Shown piece after piece: positions 36,380 to 45,405 of a DNA stretch of 64,000 nt. The stretch comes from Enhydrobacter aerosaccus (GTDB taxonomy: Bacteria > Pseudomonadota > Alphaproteobacteria > Reyranellales > Reyranellaceae). Position 1 is the first letter of the stretch, and each line of letters opens with the position of its first letter. Below the pieces are notes generated by a model that saw only the letters and a program-made list of their open reading frames with translations, was not told where the DNA came from and did no database searches. Location: contig NZ_FUWJ01000002.1 in the NCBI RefSeq assembly GCF_900167455.1, forward strand, positions 620,305 through 684,304, in the 5' to 3' direction. A program made the position numbers and the translations under genes.

Positions 36380-36477
36380 AGCGCGATGACTTTTCGCGGA
36401 ATCAAGCCGTCGCCCCGACGCAGGCGCTGCTATGCTACGAGCGTCAGGGCGACGCCCGAAGCAAAAGTCATCGCGCT
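36380..36477. repeat. 98-bp imperfect palindrome between convergent regulator genes
   Basis: Outer arms AGCGCGATGACTTTT (36380-36394) and its exact complement (36463-36477) flank a second inner inverted repeat CGTCGCCCCGACGC (36409-36422) with a one-mismatch partner at 36442-36455. The whole can fold as a two-part stem with a short loop of about 20 bases. The right arm touches the stop codon of the REC-Crp gene. It lies between two convergent genes, so it may work as a bidirectional terminator, or it may be one copy of an intergenic palindromic repeat of the kind seen across alphaproteobacterial genomes. The rest of 36204-36379 holds nothing I can assign. Confidence 0.7.
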
Positions 36478-37545
36478 TTAGCAGTCGCCTCCCGCCGGTA
36501 CATCTTCCGATCCCCAGCAGATCTCGCCCGCCTCGCGCATCAAGGCGCCATAATCGAGGATCTCGACCACGTTGCGCCGGGCCCGGATGACTTCGCGCGA
36601 CTCAAGCATGTGCAGGGCGACCGTCACGCCCGATCGGCGGACGGCCAGCATACGGGACAGGCTGTCATGGGTGATCGCCAGGGTCTTGCTGCCCAGCCGG
36701 ATCGAAGCCGTCAGCAGGCGCCGCGCCAGTCGCTGCTCGATCGTGCCATAGCCAATGGCAAGACTGTTGCGGGCCATGTGGCCCGTAAATCGGTAGGCGG
36801 CCGCCAGAAGCGCGCTGTACAGTTCCGGCAGTGCCTGCAACTCGGGAACGATGGCGGCCGGAAGCCGCCATGCTTCACCCCGATGCTGGACGACCGCCTC
36901 CACCTCCGAGCCGGTGGAAGCCAGCAGAGCACCGATGCCCGTCACGCCTTCGCGGCCGACCAGGCCGACTTCGATCCGCTTGCCGTTCGTGGATACCGCC
37001 CGGACAGAAATCAGGCCGCTGACCGGAAAGTAGACATGGCGAATCTCGGCGCCCGGCGTTTCCAGCACCTGGTCGACATCGAGCGTCGCGCGCTCGAGCC
37101 GCGGTAAGACGGCACGCCAATGGGCCGCCGAGAGCCGACCGAGGACGAGGTTGCCGCGGTCCACGTCCTGCCCTCCCGAGGTAAGGGTGGCCAGGGCGCT
37201 CTCGAATTCCCGATCGTCCAGCGGCTTGAAGAGCCGCGGCCGGTCTTGGAATTCCGGTGGAAGAACGTAGTTGGGGCCGTATCCCGTCAGGAACAGGAAC
37301 GGGATCTCCCGCTTCCTGAGCTGGTCGCACAGCGGGAAGCTGGTCGTGCCGCGGAGATCGATGTCCACGACCGCGCCATCGACATCGTTCTGGCACAGGA
37401 ACTCGACCCCGGTCTCGACCCGTCCGACAGCGGCGGCGACATCGCACCCGCATCGCTTGACCATGTCGCAAACGGCCTCGGCGGTCAGGTAGCTGTCCTC
37501 GACAACGAGGATCTTTGGCTTCGGCTGTTGCTGGGCAACCAACAT
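36478..37545 (-). CDS. Response regulator fused to a Crp/Fnr-type DNA-binding regulator
   Basis: 355 residues. Residues 10-130 are a receiver domain (ILVVEDSY, phospho-acceptor Asp in AVVDIDLRG, FLFLTGYGPN, LFKPLDD) of the same class as the single-domain regulator next door. Residues 135-260 are a cNMP-binding-like beta barrel (VYFPVSGLISVRA, GLVGREGV), and residues 265-345 a Crp-type winged helix with recognition region TLAITHDSLSRMLAVRRSGVT. No CXXC/Fnr cluster cysteines are seen. ATG 37545 follows GGGGAG; an in-frame GTG seven codons upstream is less supported. It converges on the kinase operon and is a candidate output of the same HWE kinase. Confidence 0.88.
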   Translation of the reverse strand: MLVAQQQPKPKILVVEDSYLTAEAVCDMVKRCGCDVAAAVGRVETGVEFLCQNDVDGAVVDIDLRGTTSFPLCDQLRKREIPFLFLTGYGPNYVLPPEFQDRPRLFKPLDDREFESALATLTSGGQDVDRGNLVLGRLSAAHWRAVLPRLERATLDVDQVLETPGAEIRHVYFPVSGLISVRAVSTNGKRIEVGLVGREGVTGIGALLASTGSEVEAVVQHRGEAWRLPAAIVPELQALPELYSALLAAAYRFTGHMARNSLAIGYGTIEQRLARRLLTASIRLGSKTLAITHDSLSRMLAVRRSGVTVALHMLESREVIRARRNVVEILDYGALMREAGEICWGSEDVPAGGDC

Positions 37546-37566
37546 CTTCCAACTCCCCAAATGCAC

Positions 37567-37980
37567 GAATGGGTTGAACGCACAGCCGGGTACGCCGTTC
37601 GGTGCGAAAGCGTCCCGCCTGTTGAGGCGCGAAGGTGGATAGAGAGGGCCACAGCTTGCCTGCGCCAGTCCGCCAATTCAAGCGGGCGCGACAGAAAGAG
37701 CAATCGGGCGTCGTTTGCGGCAGTGATTGCAGGAGGTGAGCCGATGCGACAGCGGCTGTGCAATCGAGTTGGCGCATGTGCACGAGGGCGCTGCACTCCA
37801 TCCGCCGGGAGTCGGCGGCCGCCACAGCGGGGGAGAACGAGCAGCATGGCGACCGCCGACGGCGCCGCTATTGGGGATGGCAGGGCAGCGCCAGTGGCAC
37901 AACGCCGGTGTCGTCCATCGGTGCCGCGAATTTCGTAGGCGGGATGCAACTGTGCACAAGCGCACCGCTCGCAAGGCCGA
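37567..37980. other. Intergenic region, 414 bases, without a convincing gene
   Basis: Region between the start of the REC-Crp gene and the end of the NodT-like gene. It should hold the promoter of the REC-Crp gene. A frame starting ATG 37744 on the plus strand has a good AGGAGGTGA site, but the product is Arg/Ser/Pro-rich low-complexity sequence and does not look like a protein. No terminator with a U-tract was found after the efflux operon. Confidence 0.5.
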
Positions 37981-39480
37981 TCACGTCCAGCCACCGCCAA
38001 GGGCCTTGTAGAGCGAGACGAGATCGGTCGCCAAAGCCTGATGGCTTTGCGCCAGCTGGTCCTGGGCCGACAGGTAATTCGACTGCGCCGACAGCACATC
38101 GACGTAAGTCACGAGGCCGCCTTGGTATTGCTGGATCGCGATCGCCAGGGACGAGCGTCCGAAGGCAACCGCCTTCTCGAGCGACTGAAGCCGTTGCTGC
38201 TCGGTGACGTAGCGCACCAGCGCATCCTCGACGTCCTTCACGGCGCCCAGGATGGTCTTCTGGTAGGAGAGATAGGCCTGCTGCTCTTCCTCCTGCTTGG
38301 CCTTGATGTTGGCGCGGATCTGGCCGCCCTTGAAGATCGGCCACATGATCGATGCCAGGCCGATCTGTCCGAAATTGCCGGCTGAGAACAGGGTGCCCAG
38401 GGCGTTGCCCGAGTAGGACAAGGCGCCCAACAGGTTGAACTTGGGATAGAGGTCGGCGATCGCCACGCCCTCCTGCGCCGTGGCGGCGGCGAGCTGCCGC
38501 TCGGCGGCGCGTACATCGGGCCGTCGGCGCAGCAGATCGGATGGCAAGCCGACGGGCAGCTGTGGCGGCACGGGCGGCAGCGGCCTCACCGGATCGAGCT
38601 CGGACGCCAGGCTCTCCGGCTGCTCGGCCATGAGGATGGCGATGGCGTGCTCCATGACACGGATCTGCGCCACCAGCAGCGGGATCTGCGCCGTCGTCGA
38701 GGCCAGCAAGGTCTGCTGCTGGTTGACGTCGAGCTCGGTCACGAAGCCGGCCTGGCGACGGGCGCTGATGATCTGCAGCGTATCGGTCTGGCTCTTGGCC
38801 TCGCCGCGCAGGATCGCAAGCCGCGCCTGTGTCGCGCGCAGGCCGAGGTAATCGGCAGCAATCTCGGCCGTAAGCGTCACCTGGGCATCCCGCGCCTGCC
38901 ACTGCGCCGCCTGGGTGCCCGCCCGCGCCGCCTCGACGCTGCGACGCACGCCGCCGAAGACGTCGATCTCCCAACTTGCATCGAAACCCGCTGAATAGAG
39001 CGTGACGTTCGTCGAGGTCGGCGTCGTGTTGCTGCTGGCTGCCGCAGAAGCAGCGGACGCTGCCGCCACCGAACTGGCAGCGGCCGCGGCGGGAGAGGCG
39101 CCGCCGATGCCGGCGGCGATGTTGGAATTGGAGTGCAGCTTCACCCCGGCACCGGAAAGGTTGAACTGCGGCAGGCCGGCGGCGCCGGAAATGATCTCCT
39201 GCTGACGCGCCTCGCGCACCCGCGAGGCCGCAATCCGGAGATCAAGATTCGTCTTGAGCGCGCGATCGATCAGGCCGTGCAATTGCTGATCGTCCAGCGT
39301 CGTCCACCAGTGCGAAAGATCGGCCTCGGTGGGCAGCGGCACGCTGATCGGCGCATCCTGGGCCCGCAGGCTCACGCCCTCATAGGAAGACGCCGTCTGC
39401 AACTCCGGTTCGTGATAGTCCGGACCGACCGCGCAGCCCGCGACCGACAGCGCGGCCGCCAGGGCGAGCGGGCGCCTCAA
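37981..39480 (-). CDS. NodT-family outer-membrane efflux lipoprotein
   Basis: Outer-membrane channel of a tripartite efflux pump, 499 residues. The signal peptide ends in a lipobox, VAGC with lipidated C16, followed by AVGPDYHEPE, typical of the NodT/OprM class. Two outer-membrane-factor repeats follow, including DLLRRRPDVRAAERQLAAA. An unusual Ala/Ser-rich stretch of about 25 residues lies near position 128-152 and may be a loop. ATG 39480 overlaps the upstream MFS stop (ATGA). Last gene of the HlyD-MFS-OMF operon. Confidence 0.93.
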   Translation of the reverse strand: MRRPLALAAALSVAGCAVGPDYHEPELQTASSYEGVSLRAQDAPISVPLPTEADLSHWWTTLDDQQLHGLIDRALKTNLDLRIAASRVREARQQEIISGAAGLPQFNLSGAGVKLHSNSNIAAGIGGASPAAAAASSVAAASAASAAASSNTTPTSTNVTLYSAGFDASWEIDVFGGVRRSVEAARAGTQAAQWQARDAQVTLTAEIAADYLGLRATQARLAILRGEAKSQTDTLQIISARRQAGFVTELDVNQQQTLLASTTAQIPLLVAQIRVMEHAIAILMAEQPESLASELDPVRPLPPVPPQLPVGLPSDLLRRRPDVRAAERQLAAATAQEGVAIADLYPKFNLLGALSYSGNALGTLFSAGNFGQIGLASIMWPIFKGGQIRANIKAKQEEEQQAYLSYQKTILGAVKDVEDALVRYVTEQQRLQSLEKAVAFGRSSLAIAIQQYQGGLVTYVDVLSAQSNYLSAQDQLAQSHQALATDLVSLYKALGGGWT

Positions 39481-41090
39481 TGACCAGCCGCGGGAGCACC
39501 CGCGCCCGCCTTCGGCTTCTGCATGAGCAGGACCAGCGGCGTCGCCGCCAGCACGACCAGCATCAGCACGTGAAAGACATCGATGTAGGACAGCATGTTC
39601 ATCTGCTGTCCCAGCGTCTGATAGAACTGAGCGATCGCCGCTTTCGCCGCCTGGGCGTGGGAGAGCCCCTGGTTCATCAGCACATGCGTCATATGATCGA
39701 TGCCAGAGGCGTAGTTCGGGTTGAGCGGATTGAGGCTCTCGACATATTGCGACTGATGCACCTGGCTGCGCCGCGCCAGCATCGTCTGAACCAGTGAGAT
39801 GCCGAACGTTCCGCCGAGATTGCGCGACACGTTGAGCAGTGCCGACGCCTGATTGTTCTCGCGCGGGCGCAGGCCGACATAGGCCGCGCTGGTGATGGGA
39901 ATGAACAGGAACGGCAGGCCGACTGACTGGATCAGCCGCGCCGTGGCGGCGTTGGCGAACGACATCTGCGTATCGAGGGTGCTCATGTTCCAGAGCGCGA
40001 TCGCCTGGATCGCAAAGGCCGCGCCGATCAGGTAGCGCGCATCGACGCGACCGGTGAGGAAGCCGCTCAGCGGCATCACCATCAGCGTGGCGGCGCCTCC
40101 CAGGGTCAGAGCCAGGCCGGCATCGGTGGCGGTGTAGCCCAGCACTTCCTGGAGAAGCTGGGGAATGAACTGCGTCGTGCCGAAGATGATGACGCCCATC
40201 ACCAGCATGAAGACGTTGGCGATCATGAAATTGCGCTGGCCGTAGAGCTGGATGCGGACGATGGGTTCGTCACGCGTGAGCTCCCAGGGGATGAAACACA
40301 GAAGCGCCACGGCGCTGGTGATGGCGAAGGTCGTGATCATGCCGCTGGAGAACCAATCGTCACGCTGCCCCCGGTCGAGCGTGACCTCCAGGCAGCCGAG
40401 AAACAACGCGACGAGCACGAAGCCCTGCCAGTCGACGTTGAGCCCGCGCTTCAGTAGCGCCTCGCGGGCCTTCACCAGCGCCGGCGGCTCGGCGACGAAG
40501 GCGCTGACGAGCGCCAGCGACAGCAGGCCGAACGGCAGGTTGATCAGGAACACCCAGCGCCATGACCAGTTGTCGGTGATCCAGCCACCCAGGGACGGTC
40601 CCAGGATCGGCCCGACGATGACGACGACGCCGTAGGCGGCGAAGGCCGCGCCGCGCTTGGAGGGCGGGAACGTGTCGACCATCATCGATTGCTCGACCGC
40701 CGCCAGCCCGCCGCCGCCGATGCCCTGAAGGACCCGCGCGATCACCAGGAAGGCGAGGTTGGGCGCCATGCCGCACAGCAGCGAGGCGGCGGTGAACAGC
40801 GCGACGGAAATCATGTAGTAGCGCTTGCGGCCCAGCACGTCTGCCAGCCAGCCGCTCACCGGCACCACGATCGCGTTGGCGACCAGGAAGCTGGTGATGA
40901 CCCAGGTCGCCTCGTCGTAGCTCGCCGCCATCCCGCCGGCGATATGGGCAAGCGCCACGTTGGCGATGGAGGTATCGAGCACCACCATGAAGGTGGCGAT
41001 CGAGATCACGGCGATGATGGTCCAGGGGTTGCGATCGCCGGCGACCGAGCGCTCCGGCGTCCAGCCCGCATCCGCCGCCGGGCGCGCCAT
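39477..41090 (-). CDS. emrB: DHA2-family (EmrB/QacA-type) drug efflux MFS permease
   Basis: 537-residue inner-membrane transporter with 14 predicted membrane segments. Motif A is GWLADVLGRKRYY, and the DHA2 signature FMVVLDTSIANVAL lies in the first membrane segment; GPILGPSLGGWI is motif C of the antiporters. Works with the membrane-fusion and outer-membrane proteins encoded on each side to export drugs using proton motive force. ATG 41090 overlaps the HlyD stop codon by one base (TGATG). Substrate unknown. Confidence 0.93.
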   Translation of the reverse strand: MARPAADAGWTPERSVAGDRNPWTIIAVISIATFMVVLDTSIANVALAHIAGGMAASYDEATWVITSFLVANAIVVPVSGWLADVLGRKRYYMISVALFTAASLLCGMAPNLAFLVIARVLQGIGGGGLAAVEQSMMVDTFPPSKRGAAFAAYGVVVIVGPILGPSLGGWITDNWSWRWVFLINLPFGLLSLALVSAFVAEPPALVKAREALLKRGLNVDWQGFVLVALFLGCLEVTLDRGQRDDWFSSGMITTFAITSAVALLCFIPWELTRDEPIVRIQLYGQRNFMIANVFMLVMGVIIFGTTQFIPQLLQEVLGYTATDAGLALTLGGAATLMVMPLSGFLTGRVDARYLIGAAFAIQAIALWNMSTLDTQMSFANAATARLIQSVGLPFLFIPITSAAYVGLRPRENNQASALLNVSRNLGGTFGISLVQTMLARRSQVHQSQYVESLNPLNPNYASGIDHMTHVLMNQGLSHAQAAKAAIAQFYQTLGQQMNMLSYIDVFHVLMLVVLAATPLVLLMQKPKAGAGAPAAGH

Positions 41091-42178
41091 CAGCGCACCT
41101 TCACCGTCGGTACGACGCTCATGCCCGGGCCGAGCAGGCAGTCCTTGGGCGGGTTGTCGAGGACGATCTTGACCGGCACGCGCTGCACGACCTTCACGTA
41201 ATTGCCGGTGGCATTTTCGGGCGGCAGGATGCCGAAGGCCTGGCCGGCGCCACGCTGCACCGAGTCGACATGGCCGCGGATATCCTCGCCCGGACAGGCA
41301 TCGACCTCGATGGTCGCCGCCTGTCCCGGCCGCATGTAGGTCAGTTGCGTCTCCTTGAAGTTGGCGGTGACCCACAGTTGCAGCGGGACGATCGCCATCA
41401 GCTCCTGACCGGGCGAGATGTAATTACCGACGGCGACGCTGCGCTGGGCCACATGGCCATCGATCGGCGAGACGATGTGCGTGTAGGAAAGATCGAGCTT
41501 CGCCGCCTCGACCTGCGCCTTGTAGACGTCGATCAGCGCCTTGGAACTCGCGATCTGGGCGCGCGCCGCTGCCAGTTGCGCCGCCGTGTTGGTCGCGGTC
41601 GCCACGGCCTGATCGAGCTGCTGCTGCGCCACGGCCTGCGGCGTCGTCTTCTGCAGGGTGCGGTAGCGCTCGAGATCGCGGCTGGCATTCTCGGCCTGCG
41701 CCGCCGCCCCCTTCTCGGTGGCCAGCGCCTGCTGGTACTGCGTCTCCGCCTGCTCTTGCTGCGCCTCGACCTGTGCAAGCTTCGCCTGCACATCGGCCGG
41801 ATCGATCTCCACCAATGGCTGGCCGGTGTGCACCTGCTCGTTGTCGTTGACGTAGACCTTGGTCACGCGGCCGGAGATCTGCGGCGAGAGATGCACGATA
41901 TGCGTGTCGACGAAGGCATCGTCGGTATCCTCGTAGTGACGGGCGTTGAGCCACCACAAGACGCCTGCCGCCACCACGGCGGCAATGACCACGAGCGCAC
42001 CAAGACGAACGAGAGGCCGACGGAAGAAGCTGCGCTTCTTCTCCGCCTCCTCGTGATCCTGCTTCTGCTCCTCGTCGAGCGCGGCTCTTTCGTCGTGGTC
42101 GTGCCAGTCCGGGCGGCTGGATGAATCGCGATCGTCTTTTTCGCGCGCAGCCGCACGCCTGCCTTCGTCCGGCGCCAT
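41090..42178 (-). CDS. emrA: HlyD/EmrA-type membrane-fusion protein
   Basis: Periplasmic adaptor of the efflux pump, 362 residues. A cytoplasmic N-terminus rich in Asp, Glu and His (about 50 residues) precedes one membrane segment (LGALVVIAAVVAAGVLWWL), then the lipoyl half-motifs (TDDAFVDTHIVHLSPQISGRV and IVSPIDGHVAQRSV) flanking a long Ala/Gln-rich coiled-coil hairpin. First gene of the operon. ATG 42178 is preferred; longer frames upstream have no recognisable start signal. Confidence 0.9.
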   Translation of the reverse strand: MAPDEGRRAAAREKDDRDSSSRPDWHDHDERAALDEEQKQDHEEAEKKRSFFRRPLVRLGALVVIAAVVAAGVLWWLNARHYEDTDDAFVDTHIVHLSPQISGRVTKVYVNDNEQVHTGQPLVEIDPADVQAKLAQVEAQQEQAETQYQQALATEKGAAAQAENASRDLERYRTLQKTTPQAVAQQQLDQAVATATNTAAQLAAARAQIASSKALIDVYKAQVEAAKLDLSYTHIVSPIDGHVAQRSVAVGNYISPGQELMAIVPLQLWVTANFKETQLTYMRPGQAATIEVDACPGEDIRGHVDSVQRGAGQAFGILPPENATGNYVKVVQRVPVKIVLDNPPKDCLLGPGMSVVPTVKVR

Positions 42179-42338
42179 TGGGACTGTTCCTGGAACAACT
42201 CGGGACACAACGTCCCTCGCACGGTCGGGTTCCAGGCATCCGTGCCGGCATGCGGTCGCAGACCCGGACAGGCTTCGCGACTTTTGTGTTAGCGTGCGCG
42301 CCGATATCGCGAACCCGCCAACGACCAGGAGCCGCCGC

Positions 42339-43298
42339 TTGGCCACCCCTACCGAGGTCCTGCTCTGGACCGATTCGCCCGCCGCCTATCTGGATGCCAT
42401 CAAAGTCGCTGGCCTGGAGGATCGAGTCCATATTAGCACGCTGCCGCGCAAAGACCGTCCTGGTATGGACCAGCTGACCAGGACCGAAGTCCTGATGGCA
42501 GCCGTCGTCCCGCCCGGCCTGCTGTCCACCATGCCGAAGTTGCGCTGGGCGCAGGCGATGACGGCCGGTGTCGAAGGATGGCTCGGCCTGCCCGATCTGC
42601 CGGACGGTCTCGCCCTGACCTGCGCCCGCGGCACGCACCGCGAGTCGATGCCGGAAAATATCCTGGGTGCGCTGCTCTACGTCGCCAAGCCATACGCCAA
42701 GGCGGTCGAGAACCAGAAACGCGGTCAGTGGATCCATACCGTGGCGCAGCCGCTGACCGGCAAGACACTCGGCATTCTCGGCCTGGGGGAGATCGGCCAG
42801 GAAGTGGCGCGGCTCGCCTCGTCCTTCGGCATCCGGGTCATCGGCACCAAGCGCCGGCCGACGGCAATGCCGCATGTCGACGAGGTCCTGTCCCCCGAGA
42901 GCACACCGGAAGTGCTGGCGCGATCGGATTTCCTGTTGCTGCTGCTACCGGCGACACCCGAGACCGACAACTTCATCAATGCCGAACGGCTCGGCCTGAT
43001 GAAGCCCACCGCCTGGCTGTTGAATTTCGGGCGCGGCCATCTGATCAAGGACGAAGACCTCATCGCCGCGGTCAAGGGCAGGACGATCGCCGGCGCCGTG
43101 CTCGATGTCTTCCGTCAGGAGCCACTTCCAGCAGACCATGCCTTCTGGAAGACGGACGGCATCATCGTCCTGCCGCATATCGGCGGCCCGCATCCGCAGC
43201 GCGACCAGATCGTCGCGCGCCTGTTCGTCGACAATCTGGGACGCTTCCTGCGAAACGAGCCGCTGCGCCAAGTGGTCGACCGCAGCGCCGGCTATTGA
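42339..43298 (+). CDS. D-2-hydroxyacid dehydrogenase family protein
   Basis: NAD(P)-dependent oxidoreductase, 319 residues. The nucleotide-binding motif is LGILGLGEIGQEVARLASSFG, followed by catalytic Arg in LNFGRGHLI, Glu in VFRQEPLP and His in VLPHIGGPHPQ. The Pro-His after the HxGG is a small variation on the common HIGG-xT. TTG 42339 is the probable start, preceded by AGGAG at 7 bases; the in-frame ATG at 42294 has no such site. Followed by a deacetylase 25 bases on. Substrate unknown, possibly glyoxylate or hydroxypyruvate-like. Confidence 0.88.
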   Translation: MATPTEVLLWTDSPAAYLDAIKVAGLEDRVHISTLPRKDRPGMDQLTRTEVLMAAVVPPGLLSTMPKLRWAQAMTAGVEGWLGLPDLPDGLALTCARGTHRESMPENILGALLYVAKPYAKAVENQKRGQWIHTVAQPLTGKTLGILGLGEIGQEVARLASSFGIRVIGTKRRPTAMPHVDEVLSPESTPEVLARSDFLLLLLPATPETDNFINAERLGLMKPTAWLLNFGRGHLIKDEDLIAAVKGRTIAGAVLDVFRQEPLPADHAFWKTDGIIVLPHIGGPHPQRDQIVARLFVDNLGRFLRNEPLRQVVDRSAGY

Positions 43299-43323
43299 TC
43301 AGAGGTCAAGAGAGAGAAACGAC

Positions 43324-44232
43324 ATGCTGCGCCTGCCTTATCACAATCGCTACAGTTACTCGCCGATCGTCGAGCGGCCGGATTACTCCTGGCCCGGCGG
43401 CAAGCGCCTCGCCGTCTATCTCGGCCTCAACATCGAGCATTTCGCCTTCGGCGCCGGCGACGGCCATCTTCTGACCGTTGCCAATCCGCCTCCCGATCCG
43501 CGCACCTTCGCCTGGCGCGACTACGGCAACCGTGTCGGCGTGTGGCGCTGCCTGGAACTGTTCGACGAGCTCAATCTGCCGGCGGCGCATCTCATCAACA
43601 CCACAGTATTCGATTACGCGCCGCAGATCGTCGATGCGCTGAAAGCGCGGGGCGACGAATTCATCGGCCACGGCCGCACCAATGCCGAGCGGCATGGCCA
43701 TATGTGGGAATCTGACGAGAGGCGATTCCTCGAGGAAGTGCGGGATGCCATCGAAAAAGCGTCCGGCAAGCGGCCGCGCGGCTGGATGGCGCCCTGGATG
43801 GCCTCCACCCATCACACGCCCGACCTTCTGAAGGAAGTCGGCTTCGACTTCCTGATGGATTGGCCGGCGGACGATCAGCCGCTGTGGATGAAGACGCGCT
43901 CGGGTCCGCTGATGAGCGTGCCGTATCCGATCGAGATCAACGACAGTCCGCAGATCCTAGTGCGCCACCATTCGCCGGAAGAGTTCCGGGACTTCATCAT
44001 CGGCCAGTTCGAGGAACTGCTGCGCCAGTCAGCGAAGCAACCGCTGGTCTGCGGCATCGCTCTGCACACGATGATCGTCGGCCAGCCCTACCGGCTGCGC
44101 CTGCTGCGGGAAGCGCTACAGCACATCGTGAACCATCCGCAGAAGGACAAGGTATGGTTCACTCGCCCGTCGGAGATCTACGATCACTGCGCCAACCTGC
44201 CGAAGGGCACGATGGTGCCGCCGCCGGCGTGA
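43324..44232 (+). CDS. Polysaccharide deacetylase-fold protein (PuuE/allantoinase-like)
   Basis: 302-residue NodB-fold hydrolase. The N-terminal pattern (PIVERPDYSWPGGKRLAVYL followed by LNIEHF) and the GHGRTNAERHG segment resemble PuuE-type allantoinases more than cell-wall deacetylases. WMAPWMAST and ALHTMIVGQPYRL hold later motif residues. No signal peptide, so cytoplasmic. ATG 43324 follows GAGAGAAA. Its 3' end overlaps rutD on the other strand by 49 bases. The closeness to the rut genes favours an amide or ring-opening role in nitrogen catabolism, which is inference. Confidence 0.82.
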   Translation: MLRLPYHNRYSYSPIVERPDYSWPGGKRLAVYLGLNIEHFAFGAGDGHLLTVANPPPDPRTFAWRDYGNRVGVWRCLELFDELNLPAAHLINTTVFDYAPQIVDALKARGDEFIGHGRTNAERHGHMWESDERRFLEEVRDAIEKASGKRPRGWMAPWMASTHHTPDLLKEVGFDFLMDWPADDQPLWMKTRSGPLMSVPYPIEINDSPQILVRHHSPEEFRDFIIGQFEELLRQSAKQPLVCGIALHTMIVGQPYRLRLLREALQHIVNHPQKDKVWFTRPSEIYDHCANLPKGTMVPPPA

Positions 44233-45005
44233 GCCGCCAGGAAGTCGAGCAGCACCGCATTGAACCGTTCCGGATCGGTCACGTTCATCGCGTGACCGCC
44301 CCAGGCGCCGATGCGCAGCACGCCGCCGTCGAGCGCCTGAGATAGCCGCTCGGACTGGGTATAGGGCACGAGAACGTCGTCCTTCGCCGCGACCAGCAGC
44401 ACAGGAAGTTTCAGATCCGGCAAATAGGCACTGGCATCGAAGCGCAGCAGCGCCTCGATACGGCGGATCAGGTTGTTGACGCCCTGGAAGCCCGCCAGCG
44501 CATGGGCATCTTCCTGCACCATCCGCGCCTCGTTCGCCGCCAGCCATGCTGCCGGATAGAGGAAGATCGGCTGCGCCCGCACATAGGCTTCGATGCCGGC
44601 CTGCTTCAGCAGGGCCAGGCGGATCTCGAAGCACCGGCGCGTGTGGGCATCGGCGACGGCCCATCCGTTGACGACCGACAGGGACTGCAGACGGTCGGGC
44701 ATCCGCGCCGCGAGATCGAGGCCGATCAGCCCGCCCAGCGCATGGCCGACGAAGTGGCATGATTCGGTATCGGTGGCGTCGAGTATCTCGATCACCTTGT
44801 CGGCCATGTCCGAGATGCTGTGGCCGACGGACAGCTCCGTCGAGCGGGCGCGTCCGGTTCCGGTCTGATCATAGGTGATCACGCGGTAGCGGCGCTTCAG
44901 CGCGGCGAGTTGGGGTGCCCAATAACCCGCGGCGCCGCCAAGGCCGGACGACAGAAGAACGGTCTCCGCCCACGGCCGATCGCTCTCGTGGACGTCGAAG
45001 GTCAT
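44184..45005 (-). CDS. rutD: Pyrimidine utilisation protein D (RutD)
   Basis: Alpha/beta-hydrolase-fold protein that speeds the hydrolysis of aminoacrylate/carbamate intermediates in uracil ring degradation. Instead of a Ser nucleophile it has GHALGG, as in E. coli RutD, together with QTGTGRARS, NGWAVADAHTRRCFE and GGHAMNVTDPERFN. 273 residues. Start ATG 45005 lies 7 bases after rutC. The 3' end overlaps the deacetylase gene antiparallel. Confidence 0.93.
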   Translation of the reverse strand: MTFDVHESDRPWAETVLLSSGLGGAAGYWAPQLAALKRRYRVITYDQTGTGRARSTELSVGHSISDMADKVIEILDATDTESCHFVGHALGGLIGLDLAARMPDRLQSLSVVNGWAVADAHTRRCFEIRLALLKQAGIEAYVRAQPIFLYPAAWLAANEARMVQEDAHALAGFQGVNNLIRRIEALLRFDASAYLPDLKLPVLLVAAKDDVLVPYTQSERLSQALDGGVLRIGAWGGHAMNVTDPERFNAVLLDFLAAHAGGGTIVPFGRLAQ

Positions 45006-45012
45006 GGCGGCG

Positions 45013-45405
45013 TCAGCCTTGCTTGCCGACATGGGCGATGGTCGCAATCTCCACCAACGCCTCCTTCTTCACCAGCCCGCATTGGATGCAGAACCGCGCC
45101 GGCTTGTCGCCCGGAAAGTACTTGGCATAAACGGCGTTGACGGCGGCGTAGTTGGCCCAGTCGGTGATGAAGATCGAATTGAAGGTGACATCGGCCATCG
45201 TGCCGCCGGCCGTCTCGATCACCGACTTGATCTGCTCCAGCACGAACTCCGTCTGTTTGCCCGCATCGCCGACGTGAACGACGTTTGCTTCCTTGTCGAG
45301 CGCCAAGGTCCCCGCCACATAGACCACCCCATCCGCCATCGCCCCAGGCGAATAGGGCGCCAATGTCTTGCCGGTACCGGCTGGAATAACGGGAACCATC
45401 GGCAT
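45013..45405 (-). CDS. rutC: RidA/RutC family aminoacrylate deaminase
   Basis: 130-residue YjgF/RidA-fold protein. In the Rut pathway it removes toxic 3-aminoacrylate intermediates. Recognised by [41 protein letters not shown] and the Arg in [23 protein letters not shown] 45405 shares a base with the rutB stop (TGATG), so it is translationally coupled. Confidence 0.93.
   Translation of the reverse strand: MPMVPVIPAGTGKTLAPYSPGAMADGVVYVAGTLALDKEANVVHVGDAGKQTEFVLEQIKSVIETAGGTMADVTFNSIFITDWANYAAVNAVYAKYFPGDKPARFCIQCGLVKKEALVEIATIAHVGKQG

Noticed and set aside
37744..37938. Plus-strand frame with a good AGGAGGTGA site upstream of ATG 37744
   Set aside because: The product is Arg/Ser/Pro-rich without any protein-like pattern, and the region is better explained as promoter DNA of the REC-Crp gene.
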